The position numbers were made by a program, and so were the translations under genes. From NCBI GenBank assembly GCA_041602035.1, contig JBFIHA010000001.1:62001-126000 (forward strand): a DNA stretch of 64,000 bases, in the 5' to 3' direction. Under the pieces are notes generated by a model, which saw only the letters and a program-made list of their open reading frames with translations, ran no database searches and was not told the DNA's origin. This DNA is from JAOTVV01 sp041602035 (GTDB lineage: Bacteria > Gemmatimonadota > Gemmatimonadetes > Gemmatimonadales > GWC2-71-9). Of this stretch, positions 34,270-43,414 are shown piece by piece (position 1 is the first letter of the stretch; every line of letters starts with the position of its first letter).

Positions 34270-34808
34270 TGCGTGACGTCATGAAAGCGGGGAGCGAGGC
34301 GATGAAGGGGTACACCTCATTTCAGATGGCGATGCTCGTGCTGCTCAGAATGTTCATCGGGTGGCACTTCCTGTACGAGGGCCTCGCCAAGCTGGGGAAC
34401 CCCTACTGGACGTCGGCGGGATATCTGGCCGAATCGAAGTGGTGGTTCTCCGGGATCTTCACCGCCATCGCGGCGAATCCGACGGTGCTCACGATCGTGG
34501 ACTATGCCAACGCATGGGGCCTCCTGCTCATCGGCCTCGGGCTCATGCTTGGCATCTTCACGCGCAGCGCGACGATCGCCGGCCTCGTGCTGCTCTTCCT
34601 GTACTACCTCGCGGCCCCGCCGTTCGTCGGCTTGACCTACGGCATGCCCACCGAAGGCAGCTATCTGGTGGTCAACAAGGTGCTCATCGAGCTGGCGGCC
34701 CTGGCGGTCCTGCTCGCGTTTCCGACGGGCAAGCTGTTCGGGCTCGACCGACTCCTTCCCTGGAATCGTCAATCCGATAGCCTGGCGCTCGGGCAGACCG
34801 GAGCCTGA
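34269..34808 (+). CDS. DoxX-like membrane protein
   Basis: 179 residues with four predicted helices: about 20-37 (LLRMFIGWHFLYEGLAK, the family signature), about 78-97, about 100-122 and 138-158. DoxX proteins include the small subunit of thiosulfate:quinone oxidoreductase and related membrane redox partners. They often lie next to oxidoreductases in Bacteroidetes and related groups. Translation is coupled to apbE (TGATG). Placed between ApbE and an exported Gfo/Idh/MocA enzyme, it is a candidate electron outlet to the quinone pool (inference). Confidence 0.78.
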   Translation: MRDVMKAGSEAMKGYTSFQMAMLVLLRMFIGWHFLYEGLAKLGNPYWTSAGYLAESKWWFSGIFTAIAANPTVLTIVDYANAWGLLLIGLGLMLGIFTRSATIAGLVLLFLYYLAAPPFVGLTYGMPTEGSYLVVNKVLIELAALAVLLAFPTGKLFGLDRLLPWNRQSDSLALGQTGA

Positions 34809-34823
34809 GGAGAGAGAGAGATC

Positions 34824-36413
34824 ATGACCGACCAACACACGACACCCGACAAGCCGCAGGCCACCGACCGTTGGGAGCCGACCCGCCGCGGCGTGCTCAA
34901 GGCATTGGTCTCGCTGCCATTCGTGGGGGCGTTTGCGTACAACTACCTGAGGAAGCGGGCGGCCGACGACACCAAGAAACGGGCGATCCTGGAGGAGTTG
35001 GGCGTGACCGAAGGGCCGGCGTTCATCCCCGAGGCGATCTCCAAGCCGCCCGGGGAGCGGATCCGGCTCGGGATCATCGGGTTCGGCGGGGAGGGCGAGT
35101 CGCTGGTGCGTCACGCCGGCTTCGCGCATCCGGACTGGGTGGATGAGCAGCGGAAGAACGCCGCGGAGAACCCCGCGAACAAGGCGCTCGAGATCTACCT
35201 GACCCAAGAGGACCTGAACGTCGCCATCACCGCGGTATGCGACGTGTTCGACGTCCGGGCGGATCGTGGCGTCGCGGCGTCGCAGGTGGATGTCCGTCCG
35301 GGGGGTGGTGGCGCCAACCCGCCGGCCAAGCGCTACCGCCACTATGCCGACCTGCTGCAAAGCGGTGACGTGGACGGGGTGATCATCGCCACGCCCGACC
35401 ACTGGCACTCGCTCATGACCACGGCGGCCGTCGCCGAAGGCGTGCATGTCTACTGCGAGAAGTGCCTGACGCGTACGGAGGAGGAGGCGCGCACCGTCTA
35501 CGATGCGGTGAAGCCGTCCGACATCGTGTTCCAGCTGGGACACCAGAATCGCCAGTCCGAGGCGCACAACAAGGCACGTGAGGTGATCGACGCCAACATC
35601 CTCGGGCCGATCACGCTGGTGGAGGGAACGACCAACCGGAACACCCCGTGGGGCGCGTGGGTGTGGGACATACACGAGGAAGGCAACCCGCAGACGATCG
35701 ACTGGGAGCTGTTCGAGGGTCCGGCGCCCAATAAGGTGCCGTTCTCGCTAGAGCGGTTCTTCCGGTGGCGCTGCTGGTTCGACTATGGGACCGGCCTCTC
35801 CGGCGATCTGCTCTCGCACGAGTACGACGGCGTGAATCAGATTCTGCAGGTGGGGATCCCGCAGTCCTGCGTCGCGTCCGGGGGCATCTACTACTTCAAG
35901 GACGGTCGAGACGTGCCGGACGTGTTCCAGGCCGTCTACGAGTACCCGGACCGCGACCTCACCTTCGTGTACAGCGCGACGCTGGCCAACGGCAACTATC
36001 GCGGGCTCGCGTTCATGGGTCACGACGCCACCATGCGAGTGAGCGGGTCCCTCACGGTGATGGCCGATTCGAACTCCACGCGTTACAAGGACAAGATCGA
36101 GAGCGGGGTCATCGATCCGTCCCGGACGATGTTCACCTATCGACCGGGCTTCAAGGGTATCGATGCCGTCACGTCGGCCACCGAGGAGTACTTCGTGAGC
36201 CGCGGTCTGCTGTACACGTACCGCGGCGGCCGACGCGTGTCGGCCTACCACCTGCTAATCGGCGAGTGGTTGGACGTGATCCGCAATGGTGGTGAGACGA
36301 GCTGCAATATCGACCGCGCGTTCGAGGAAGCCATCACGTGCCACATGGCCACCCGCTCGTTCAAGGAAGGCCGGAAGGTCACGTGGGATCCGGTGCGGCG
36401 CAGAATTGTGTGA
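34824..36413 (+). CDS. Tat-exported Gfo/Idh/MocA-family oxidoreductase
   Basis: 529 residues, long for the family (about 350-450). The N-terminus has a twin-arginine signal, TRRGVLKALVSLPFVGAFAY (20-39), as in glucose-fructose oxidoreductase, whose exported form keeps NADP bound. The Rossmann fold starts IRLGIIGFGGEGESLV (about 75-90). IIATPDHWHS is the usual segment before the catalytic motif; the motif itself reads EKCLTRT, with Cys where most members have Pro (EKP). The C-terminal domain has the FDYGTGLSGDLLSHEYD segment. Likely role: NAD(P)-dependent oxidation of a sugar or glycoside hydroxyl, often at C3, in the periplasm. An octamer array starts five bases after the stop. Confidence 0.86.
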   Translation: MTDQHTTPDKPQATDRWEPTRRGVLKALVSLPFVGAFAYNYLRKRAADDTKKRAILEELGVTEGPAFIPEAISKPPGERIRLGIIGFGGEGESLVRHAGFAHPDWVDEQRKNAAENPANKALEIYLTQEDLNVAITAVCDVFDVRADRGVAASQVDVRPGGGGANPPAKRYRHYADLLQSGDVDGVIIATPDHWHSLMTTAAVAEGVHVYCEKCLTRTEEEARTVYDAVKPSDIVFQLGHQNRQSEAHNKAREVIDANILGPITLVEGTTNRNTPWGAWVWDIHEEGNPQTIDWELFEGPAPNKVPFSLERFFRWRCWFDYGTGLSGDLLSHEYDGVNQILQVGIPQSCVASGGIYYFKDGRDVPDVFQAVYEYPDRDLTFVYSATLANGNYRGLAFMGHDATMRVSGSLTVMADSNSTRYKDKIESGVIDPSRTMFTYRPGFKGIDAVTSATEEYFVSRGLLYTYRGGRRVSAYHLLIGEWLDVIRNGGETSCNIDRAFEEAITCHMATRSFKEGRKVTWDPVRRRIV

Positions 36414-36417
36414 CGAT

Positions 36418-36514
36418 AGGCGGTAAGGCGGTTAGGCGGGTGGGCGGGTGTACCGCCTAGCCGCCTAACTGCTCAACCGCTCAACCACCTACCCGCTCAA
36501 CCGCCTACCCGCCC
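36418..36514. repeat. Palindromic octamer array (GGCGGTT units then AACCGCC units)
   Basis: Between the Gfo/Idh/MocA stop and the MFS start lie four units of the AGGCGGTT type (36418-36449) and, after one base, eight units of the reverse-complementary type (36451-36514; TACCGCCT, AGCCGCCT, AACTGCTC, AACCGCTC, AACCACCT, ACCCGCTC, AACCGCCT, ACCCGCCC). The two arms can pair into a long imperfect hairpin. The ribosome site (AGGAG) of the MFS gene begins directly after it. Confidence 0.8.
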
Positions 36515-36527
36515 AGGAGCAGCGTCC

Positions 36528-37778
<1,251 letters not shown>

Positions 37779-37781
37779 CCC

Positions 37782-39080
37782 ATGGGACACGCACCGAAGC
37801 AGCGGGCGCGGAGGAAGGCGGAGACCGCAGGGACGGCCCGACGGCTGGGAGTGGGGATGATCGGTGGCGGGTTCGTGGCGCGGTTTCACATCCGCTCGTT
37901 CGTCAGCGTTCGCCAGGCGGACATCCGGGGTGTGGTCAGCCGGCGCGATGGGACGGCAGAAGAGGCGGTCGCCCTCGTGCGCCAGCTCGGCGTGGGCGAC
38001 GCGAAGGTCTTCGATTCGGTCACGGCCATGGTGGCGGATCCCGACATCGACGCCGTGTGGATCTGCGCGCCCAACTTTGCGCGCATCGAGGTGATGGAGG
38101 AGATCGTCGAGGCGATCGAGACGGGCAAGGGCACGCTGGTCGGCGTGGCGTGTGAGAAGCCGCTGGGACGCAACGTGGCCGAGGCTCGTCGCATGCTGGA
38201 CTTGGTGGAGCGCGCGGGACTGCTGGACGGATACCTCGAGAATCAGCTGTTCTCGCCCGGGGTCGTGCGTGGCAGGGACGTTCTCTGGGCCCGCGGTGCG
38301 GCACTCACGGGACCGCCATACCTGGCCCGGGCGGCTGAGGAGCACAGCGGTCCGCACAGCCCCTGGTTCTGGGAGGGTGAGCTCCAGGGCGGCGGGGTGC
38401 TCAACGACATGATGTGTCACTCGGTGGAGGTGGCCCGCTTTCTGTTGACGGCGCCCGGGGCCTCGCGGGACACCCTGACGCCCGTCAGGGTCACCGCCCA
38501 CACGTCCTGTCTCAAGTGGCAGCACCCGGACTATGCGGCGCTGCTCGCCGAGCAGAGCGGCGGGAAGCTGGACTACCTGACCCGACCGTCCGAGGACTTC
38601 GCCCGAGCGTTGGTCGAGTACCGCGACGACACGGGGAGCACGCGGGTCGTCGAGGCCACCACCTCCTGGTGTTTCGTGGGCGCGGGCCTCCGGCTCAGCA
38701 TGGAGGTGCTCGGTCCGGAGTATTCGCTGTCGGTGAACTCGCTCGATGCCGGGCCGAAGGTCTTTTTCAGTCGGAAGGTGACCGGCGAGGCCGGCGAGGA
38801 CATCGTCGAGAAGCAGAACGCCGAAATGGGCCTCATGCCGATCGTGAGTGACGAGGAGAGTGAATACGGGTACGTGGGCGAGAACCGGCACATGGTTCAG
38901 GCGTTCCTCGCCGGGCGTCGTCCGGCGGAGACCTTTGCCGACGGCGTCAACGTGACCGAGTTGCTCATGGCCGCGTACATGAGTGCCGAGCAGGGCAAGA
39001 CCGTACCGTTCCCGCCGCCGGGCCTCGAGGCGTTCGTGCCCGCCGTGGCCAGGGGCGCCTGGAACCCGAGGACATCATGA
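37782..39080 (+). CDS. Cytoplasmic Gfo/Idh/MocA-family oxidoreductase
   Basis: 432 residues with no export signal, unlike the paralogue at 34824. Rossmann motif GVGMIGGGFVARFH (23-36), then VWICAPNFARIEVM, then the catalytic ACEKPLGRN with the normal EKP. GVLNDMMCHSVE in the C-terminal domain is the equivalent of the GGxxxDxxxH active-site segment, here with Asn-Asp-Met-Met-Cys-His. Probably acts on the imported product in the cytoplasm, for example reducing a 3-keto sugar. It overlaps the DUF1080 gene by four bases and follows the transporter by three, so the three are one transcription unit. Confidence 0.87.
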   Translation: MGHAPKQRARRKAETAGTARRLGVGMIGGGFVARFHIRSFVSVRQADIRGVVSRRDGTAEEAVALVRQLGVGDAKVFDSVTAMVADPDIDAVWICAPNFARIEVMEEIVEAIETGKGTLVGVACEKPLGRNVAEARRMLDLVERAGLLDGYLENQLFSPGVVRGRDVLWARGAALTGPPYLARAAEEHSGPHSPWFWEGELQGGGVLNDMMCHSVEVARFLLTAPGASRDTLTPVRVTAHTSCLKWQHPDYAALLAEQSGGKLDYLTRPSEDFARALVEYRDDTGSTRVVEATTSWCFVGAGLRLSMEVLGPEYSLSVNSLDAGPKVFFSRKVTGEAGEDIVEKQNAEMGLMPIVSDEESEYGYVGENRHMVQAFLAGRRPAETFADGVNVTELLMAAYMSAEQGKTVPFPPPGLEAFVPAVARGAWNPRTS

Positions 39081-39718
39081 ATCCACGTCGTATATGCGGC
39101 CTCGTGCTCGCACTGATCGTTGTGGCCGGCGAGCCGGTCATCGCGCAGGATCGCGAAGGCTTCGAGCAGATCCTGGCGCAGCGCAACGGGCGGTACTCGA
39201 AGCACGGCTGGAATCACTACGGTCCCGGGTACTTCGATCTCGATCCCCGGACGGGAGTCCTCACCTCGCATGGGGGCATGGGACTGTTCTGGTACTCGGC
39301 GAAGGAGTACGGCGATTTCGTCCTGGACCTCGAGTTCATGTGCGCGACCAGCGAGACCAACTCCGGCATCTTTCTGCGGGTGCCGGGCGTGCCCACCAGC
39401 GACGACTACATCTACCGCAGTTTCGAGATCCAGATCAACGATGCGGGGGAAGGGGTTTACCAGACCGCTGCGGCGTACGACGCGGAGGCTCCGACCATGC
39501 GTGCCTCGAGGCCGGCCGGGGAATGGAACCGCTATCGGATCACGGTTCAGGGTGACCGCATCATGGTGGAGCTGAATGGCACGCAGGTGCTCGACTGGCG
39601 AGCGGAGCCGCGCGGCAAGGTTGTGGACTTCGCCCCCCGCGGCTACATCGGGCTGCAGAACCACGATGATCGGAGCCCGGTGTATTTCCGCAACATCTAC
39701 GTGAAAGAGTTGCCGTAG
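39077..39718 (+). CDS. Exported DUF1080 protein (3-keto-disaccharide hydrolase family)
   Basis: 213 residues: signal peptide 1-23 (VIAQD) and one concanavalin-like DUF1080 domain. Typical features are ETNSGIFLRVPG, the SFEIQIND strand, GEWNRYRITVQGDRI and the C-terminal RGYIGLQNHDDRSPVYFRNI. Family members hydrolyse glycosidic bonds of 3-keto-glycosides after C3 oxidation, or bind such sugars. Translation is coupled to the Gfo/Idh/MocA gene. With an exported oxidoreductase and epimerase in the same cluster, the ketosugar cleavage would occur in the periplasm. Confidence 0.86.
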   Translation: MNPRRICGLVLALIVVAGEPVIAQDREGFEQILAQRNGRYSKHGWNHYGPGYFDLDPRTGVLTSHGGMGLFWYSAKEYGDFVLDLEFMCATSETNSGIFLRVPGVPTSDDYIYRSFEIQINDAGEGVYQTAAAYDAEAPTMRASRPAGEWNRYRITVQGDRIMVELNGTQVLDWRAEPRGKVVDFAPRGYIGLQNHDDRSPVYFRNIYVKELP

Positions 39719-39810
39719 AGTACCACTCGTGCGGCACGGTCGCGCCGAGGGTTGAACCCTCGCGTCACGACCGGTACCATAGAGCATCCCCGCATCTCCC
39801 GGAGGACCCC

Positions 39811-40569
39811 ATGCTCCGCATCTTCACGAGCGTCGCGTGCGCCTTGCTGCTCTTGGCACCCCCGGCTGCCGCGCAGGAGGCCGAAGCACCGGCGCCCGGG
39901 CTGGTCTACGTGGCGTACTTTCAGGTGGCCTACGCAGACCTCGACGATTGGATTGGCGACTACTACCAGTACTCCGTGCCCGTCCTGCAGGAACTCCAGG
40001 ATGAAGGGGTGATCACCGGCTGGGGGGTGTGGCAACACCAAACCGGGGTGGAGTACAACTGGCGCTTCGCCGTGCGGGCGCCGGAGTGGTCGCATTTCGA
40101 GGGCTTCTGGCGTGAGTATCTGGGACGCCTCCAAGAGCGTGCGCCCGAAGTACTGGCCCGAGACAACCGGATGATCCAGGCCCATTTCGACGAAGTGTGG
40201 AACATCGACGAGGTGCATGTTCCGGAGGGACTCGACGCCCTGTACCTGTACGATTCCCGATTCCAGATCAGCTTTGCCTATCTCGAGGAGTGGAACCAGC
40301 GCTGGCGTGAAAGCGTGGCCCCGGTCCTCAACCAGTCAATGGAGGACGGGATCCTCGATGGCTGGGTTGTCCAGAGCCACAACACGGGCGGTCGCTACAA
40401 TTGGAAGGTGCTGTACCTGTTCCAGGAATGGGACGATATGGACGACCACTTCGGGCGGGTCATGGCGGAGCTCACCTCCGACGCCTACGGGTGGGAGCAG
40501 TTTTCCAGCATGATCGACGCGCACGACGATGTTATCTGGACGGCCGTGCCGCCCACGGGAGGAAACTAG
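39811..40569 (+). CDS. Secreted protein with a clear internal duplication
   Basis: 252 residues: signal peptide ending AAAQE (about 18-23), then two homologous halves, about 31-100 and 143-214. Matching positions include FQVAYADLDDW with FQISFAYLEEW, SVPVL with SVAPVL, VITGWGVWQHQTG with ILDGWVVQSHNTG, and YNW (82-84) with YNW (196-198). Strand-helix-strand predictions suggest two ferredoxin-like units forming a pseudo-dimeric alpha/beta barrel. No catalytic motif is recognisable. The secreted protein at 23210 seems related in plan. Function unknown; it lies after the DUF1080 gene but is separated by 92 bases. Confidence 0.65.
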   Translation: MLRIFTSVACALLLLAPPAAAQEAEAPAPGLVYVAYFQVAYADLDDWIGDYYQYSVPVLQELQDEGVITGWGVWQHQTGVEYNWRFAVRAPEWSHFEGFWREYLGRLQERAPEVLARDNRMIQAHFDEVWNIDEVHVPEGLDALYLYDSRFQISFAYLEEWNQRWRESVAPVLNQSMEDGILDGWVVQSHNTGGRYNWKVLYLFQEWDDMDDHFGRVMAELTSDAYGWEQFSSMIDAHDDVIWTAVPPTGGN

Positions 40570-40575
40570 GTCGAT

Positions 40576-41391
40576 CTAGCGCGGCACCCGTACCGATAAC
40601 CCCAGCCCGACAAACCAGTCGTCGGCGTCGCCTGCCCAGCGGACGCCGCCGCTCGTGTCGAGCTGGACATTGGTGGCGAGCTGGAGTGTGAACCCGGCGT
40701 CGAACAGGTGAGATGACGCGACGCCGTCGCTGAGACCTACCGAGCCGAACCCCTCAACAAACATGCCCACGCGCTCGACGAGCCCGACGCCAACCGCGAG
40801 GGTGTACGGCGCCGCCGCCTCGGTGGCCAGCGTCCCGTCGCCACGATCTACGGACGAGGCTTCCACGCCCACGTTATAGCCCACGCCGACGCGTTCACTC
40901 AGCACGTGGGAGACCGCGATTCTGATCCCGGGGTCAGCCCGTTCGGCGCGGACGCCCTCCGTCCCGATCGGAACGAGCACCTTCCCGAGCAGCGCGACGG
41001 ACGGTGTCAACCCGTTGCCCTCGGCCACCTGGACCTTGAAGCCGAGATCCAGGCTGCCGATGCCGCTCTCGGAGGACGTCGACGCCATGCGCGTCACCGA
41101 GGTGCGGACCCACCCCGCGAATCCGATGCGGGCCTCGACTCGGGGGGCCACACCGATGCGGAGCAGCGCAGGAGCGATGGTCAGCATCTCGGTAGAGTCG
41201 GCACCGGCCAAGAGGTTCCCCAGCTCGAGCTGGACATAGCCGGGTGGCACGATCGCCGTCGACTCCGTTTGGTCCGGGCGGTCGGTGACCAGGGGGCCGG
41301 GCGTCTGAGCGGTCGACCACGACGGGAGCCCGACCGTGAACCCGAAGACCAAGGCCAAGCCGCGTGCGATCGCCACAGTTCGTTGCAGCAT
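40576..41391 (-). CDS. Outer-membrane beta-barrel, MetA-pathway (phenol degradation) transporter-like
   Basis: 271 residues from ATG 41391 (AGGAT about ten bases upstream). Signal peptide ends STAQT (about 25-29). LVTDRPDQTESTAIVPPGYV follows immediately and is the hallmark start of the putative transporter family annotated as MetA-pathway of phenol degradation. Alternating hydrophobic strands run to the C-terminus, which ends GLGLSVRVPR; the last residue is not the canonical aromatic of BAM substrates. Likely a small outer-membrane barrel; the substrate is unknown. It converges on the duplicated secreted protein gene with only six bases between. Confidence 0.72.
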   Translation of the reverse strand: MLQRTVAIARGLALVFGFTVGLPSWSTAQTPGPLVTDRPDQTESTAIVPPGYVQLELGNLLAGADSTEMLTIAPALLRIGVAPRVEARIGFAGWVRTSVTRMASTSSESGIGSLDLGFKVQVAEGNGLTPSVALLGKVLVPIGTEGVRAERADPGIRIAVSHVLSERVGVGYNVGVEASSVDRGDGTLATEAAAPYTLAVGVGLVERVGMFVEGFGSVGLSDGVASSHLFDAGFTLQLATNVQLDTSGGVRWAGDADDWFVGLGLSVRVPR

Positions 41392-41481
41392 GCCGATAGA
41401 TATCCTCCTGGCGATCGGCACGGAACCCGCGAGTCCCGGGGTGCCCTGGCTGCGGTGGCGACGGAACTCTATCGTTGAATG

Positions 41482-41510
41482 TTGCCTCTCGGCTCGCAGA
41501 GCCATACTCG
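41482..41510 (+). promoter_or_regulatory. Predicted sigma-70-type promoter
   Basis: TTGCCT (41482-41487) and TACTCG (41505-41510) with a 17-base spacer, 18 bases before the amidohydrolase start codon, allowing only a short leader. Confidence 0.35.
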
Positions 41511-41527
41511 GGAACAAGGAAGACCCC

Positions 41528-43252
41528 ATGTTTCGAGCCCCTGTAACGGTATTCCGCCGCCGCCCGGTGCCGTGCGTCCTGTTAATGGGAGCGGCCATCC
41601 TCACGGCGGCCTGTGCCGTCGAGCCCGAGGTCGCGGCCGATCTCGTGCTCCGCAATGGAAAGGTGGTCACGGTCGACCCCGCCACACCAGACGGCCAGGC
41701 TCTCGCCGTCCTCGGCGACACGATTCTCGCCGTCGGAACCGACCGGGACGTCTCGCGCTACATCGGTCGCGAGACTGACGTGATCGACCTCGGCGGCCGT
41801 CTGGCGATCCCCGGGTTCATCGAGGGCCACGGTCACTTCCTGGGCATCGGCAGCGCGAAGATGCAGCTCGATCTGATGCACGTGGCCAACTGGAACGAGA
41901 TCGTCGCGATGGTGGCGGACGCCGCGTCGGATGCCCCTGCCGGCGCGCTCATTCAGGGACGGGGGTGGCATCAGGAGAAGTGGGACGAGCCTCCACCAGG
42001 CAACATCGATGGACTGCCGACCCACCACACGCTGAGCGCCGTGTCACCCGACAATCCGGTGATCCTGCGCCACGCGAGCGGACACGCCGCGTTCGCCAAC
42101 GCGAAGGCGATGCAGATGGCCGGCATCACCCGGCGCACGCCGAATCCTCCGGGCGGCGAGATCGTGCGTGATGCCAACGGCGATCCGATCGGCGCGTTCC
42201 GCGAGACCGCACAAGGGTTACTGGGCCCGGCAGCGGCGAATGCCGGCCCACCCGATACTCGCCGCCAGGCCGCGTTGGCCATCGAGGAGCTGCTCTCGAA
42301 GGGAGTGACCAGTTTCCAGGATGCCGGTGTCGGATTCGGCACCCTGGACTTGTATCGGGAGATGGCGGACGAGGGAACCATGGGCGTACGGATGTGGGCC
42401 ATGATCCGCGCACCCAACGATGCCCTCGCGGCGAGGTTGGCCGATGCACGCGTCGTCGACTATGGCGATCATCGGCTGACGGTCCGGGCGATCAAGGTCA
42501 CGGTGGACGGCGCCCTCGGCCCGCACGGTGCCTGGCTGCTCGAGCCGTACGCCGACCTGCCCACGAGCCGGGGACTGAACACCAGCCCGATCGACGCCCT
42601 CGAGGTGACGGCACGACTGGCTCTGGAGCACGACTATCAACTGTGCGTGCACGCCATCGGTGACCGGGCCAACCGTGAGGTGCTCGACGTCTACGAGCGC
42701 GCCTTCGGGCCAGCAACCGGGGATCGGGATCTCCGCTGGCGCATCGAGCATTCGCAGCATCTGCATCCCGATGACATTCCACGCTTCGGGCACCTGGGGG
42801 TGATCGCGTCGATGCAGGGGATTCACGCTACGTCCGATGGCCCGTGGGTGATTCCCCGCCTGGGCGAGCAACGGTCGCGAGCGGGCGCCTACGTATGGCG
42901 GTCGCTGTGGGACTCGGGAGCAATGGTCACCAACGGAACCGACGCGCCGGTCGAGGATGTGGATCCGATCGCGTCCTACTACGCCACCGTGTCCCGCAAG
43001 CTCAAGGACGGCAGTGTGTTCTTTCCTGAGCAGCGGTTGAGCCGGATGGAAGCCCTCCAGAGTTACACGATCAACAATGCGTACGCTGCATTCGAGGAAG
43101 GCATCAAGGGCTCGCTCACACCGGGGAAACTGGCGGATATCACCGTGCTCTCGAAAGACATCCTGACGATTCCGGAGGACGAGATCCCGACCACGACGGT
43201 GGATTACACGATCGTGGGTGGCGTCGTGATGTACGCGAGGGAGGGGAACTAG
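41528..43252 (+). CDS. Amidohydrolase family 3 (YtcJ-like) lipoprotein
   Basis: 574 residues from ATG 41528. Lipoprotein signal ends ILTAAC. The metal-dependent hydrolase has GHGHF (His-x-His metal ligands; here Gly-His-Gly-His), IKVTVDGALGPHGAWL with the usual Lys and Asp, CVHAIGD, the IEHSQHL segment with two His, and NGTDAPVED with the catalytic Asp. YtcJ-like enzymes hydrolyse amides of uncertain identity; exported lipoprotein versions are frequent in diderm soil bacteria. GLY-rich terminal SLTPGKLADITVL is the classical amidohydrolase beta-sandwich closing motif. A hairpin follows the stop. Confidence 0.86.
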   Translation: MFRAPVTVFRRRPVPCVLLMGAAILTAACAVEPEVAADLVLRNGKVVTVDPATPDGQALAVLGDTILAVGTDRDVSRYIGRETDVIDLGGRLAIPGFIEGHGHFLGIGSAKMQLDLMHVANWNEIVAMVADAASDAPAGALIQGRGWHQEKWDEPPPGNIDGLPTHHTLSAVSPDNPVILRHASGHAAFANAKAMQMAGITRRTPNPPGGEIVRDANGDPIGAFRETAQGLLGPAAANAGPPDTRRQAALAIEELLSKGVTSFQDAGVGFGTLDLYREMADEGTMGVRMWAMIRAPNDALAARLADARVVDYGDHRLTVRAIKVTVDGALGPHGAWLLEPYADLPTSRGLNTSPIDALEVTARLALEHDYQLCVHAIGDRANREVLDVYERAFGPATGDRDLRWRIEHSQHLHPDDIPRFGHLGVIASMQGIHATSDGPWVIPRLGEQRSRAGAYVWRSLWDSGAMVTNGTDAPVEDVDPIASYYATVSRKLKDGSVFFPEQRLSRMEALQSYTINNAYAAFEEGIKGSLTPGKLADITVLSKDILTIPEDEIPTTTVDYTIVGGVVMYAREGN

Positions 43253-43259
43253 GCATTTC

Positions 43260-43288
43260 CCGGGGCGGGCTGTCGCAGTCCGCCCCGG
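43260..43288 (+). terminator. Hairpin after the amidohydrolase gene
   Basis: A perfect nine-base inverted repeat (CCGGGGCGG / CCGCCCCGG) with an 11-base loop, seven bases after the stop. No T-tract, so termination efficiency is doubtful. Confidence 0.45.
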
Positions 43289-43414
43289 TACCGCTCTACT
43301 GGGGTCCCGACCGGTTTCCCCGCCAACCAGGGCCAGCAGTACTATCCGTCGTGCCGTTCGGCACCGTCGCGGCACCTCGACGTCTACAGCAACCTCCGCG
43401 GGGAGTGTCCGTCA

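Noticed and set aside
36418..36514. CRISPR array
   Set aside because: Units are only 8 bp, contiguous without spacers, and no cas gene is near.
43289..43414. Magnesium riboswitch before mgtE
   Set aside because: I could not find M-box or mgtA-leader conserved segments; only the hairpin after the previous gene is convincing.
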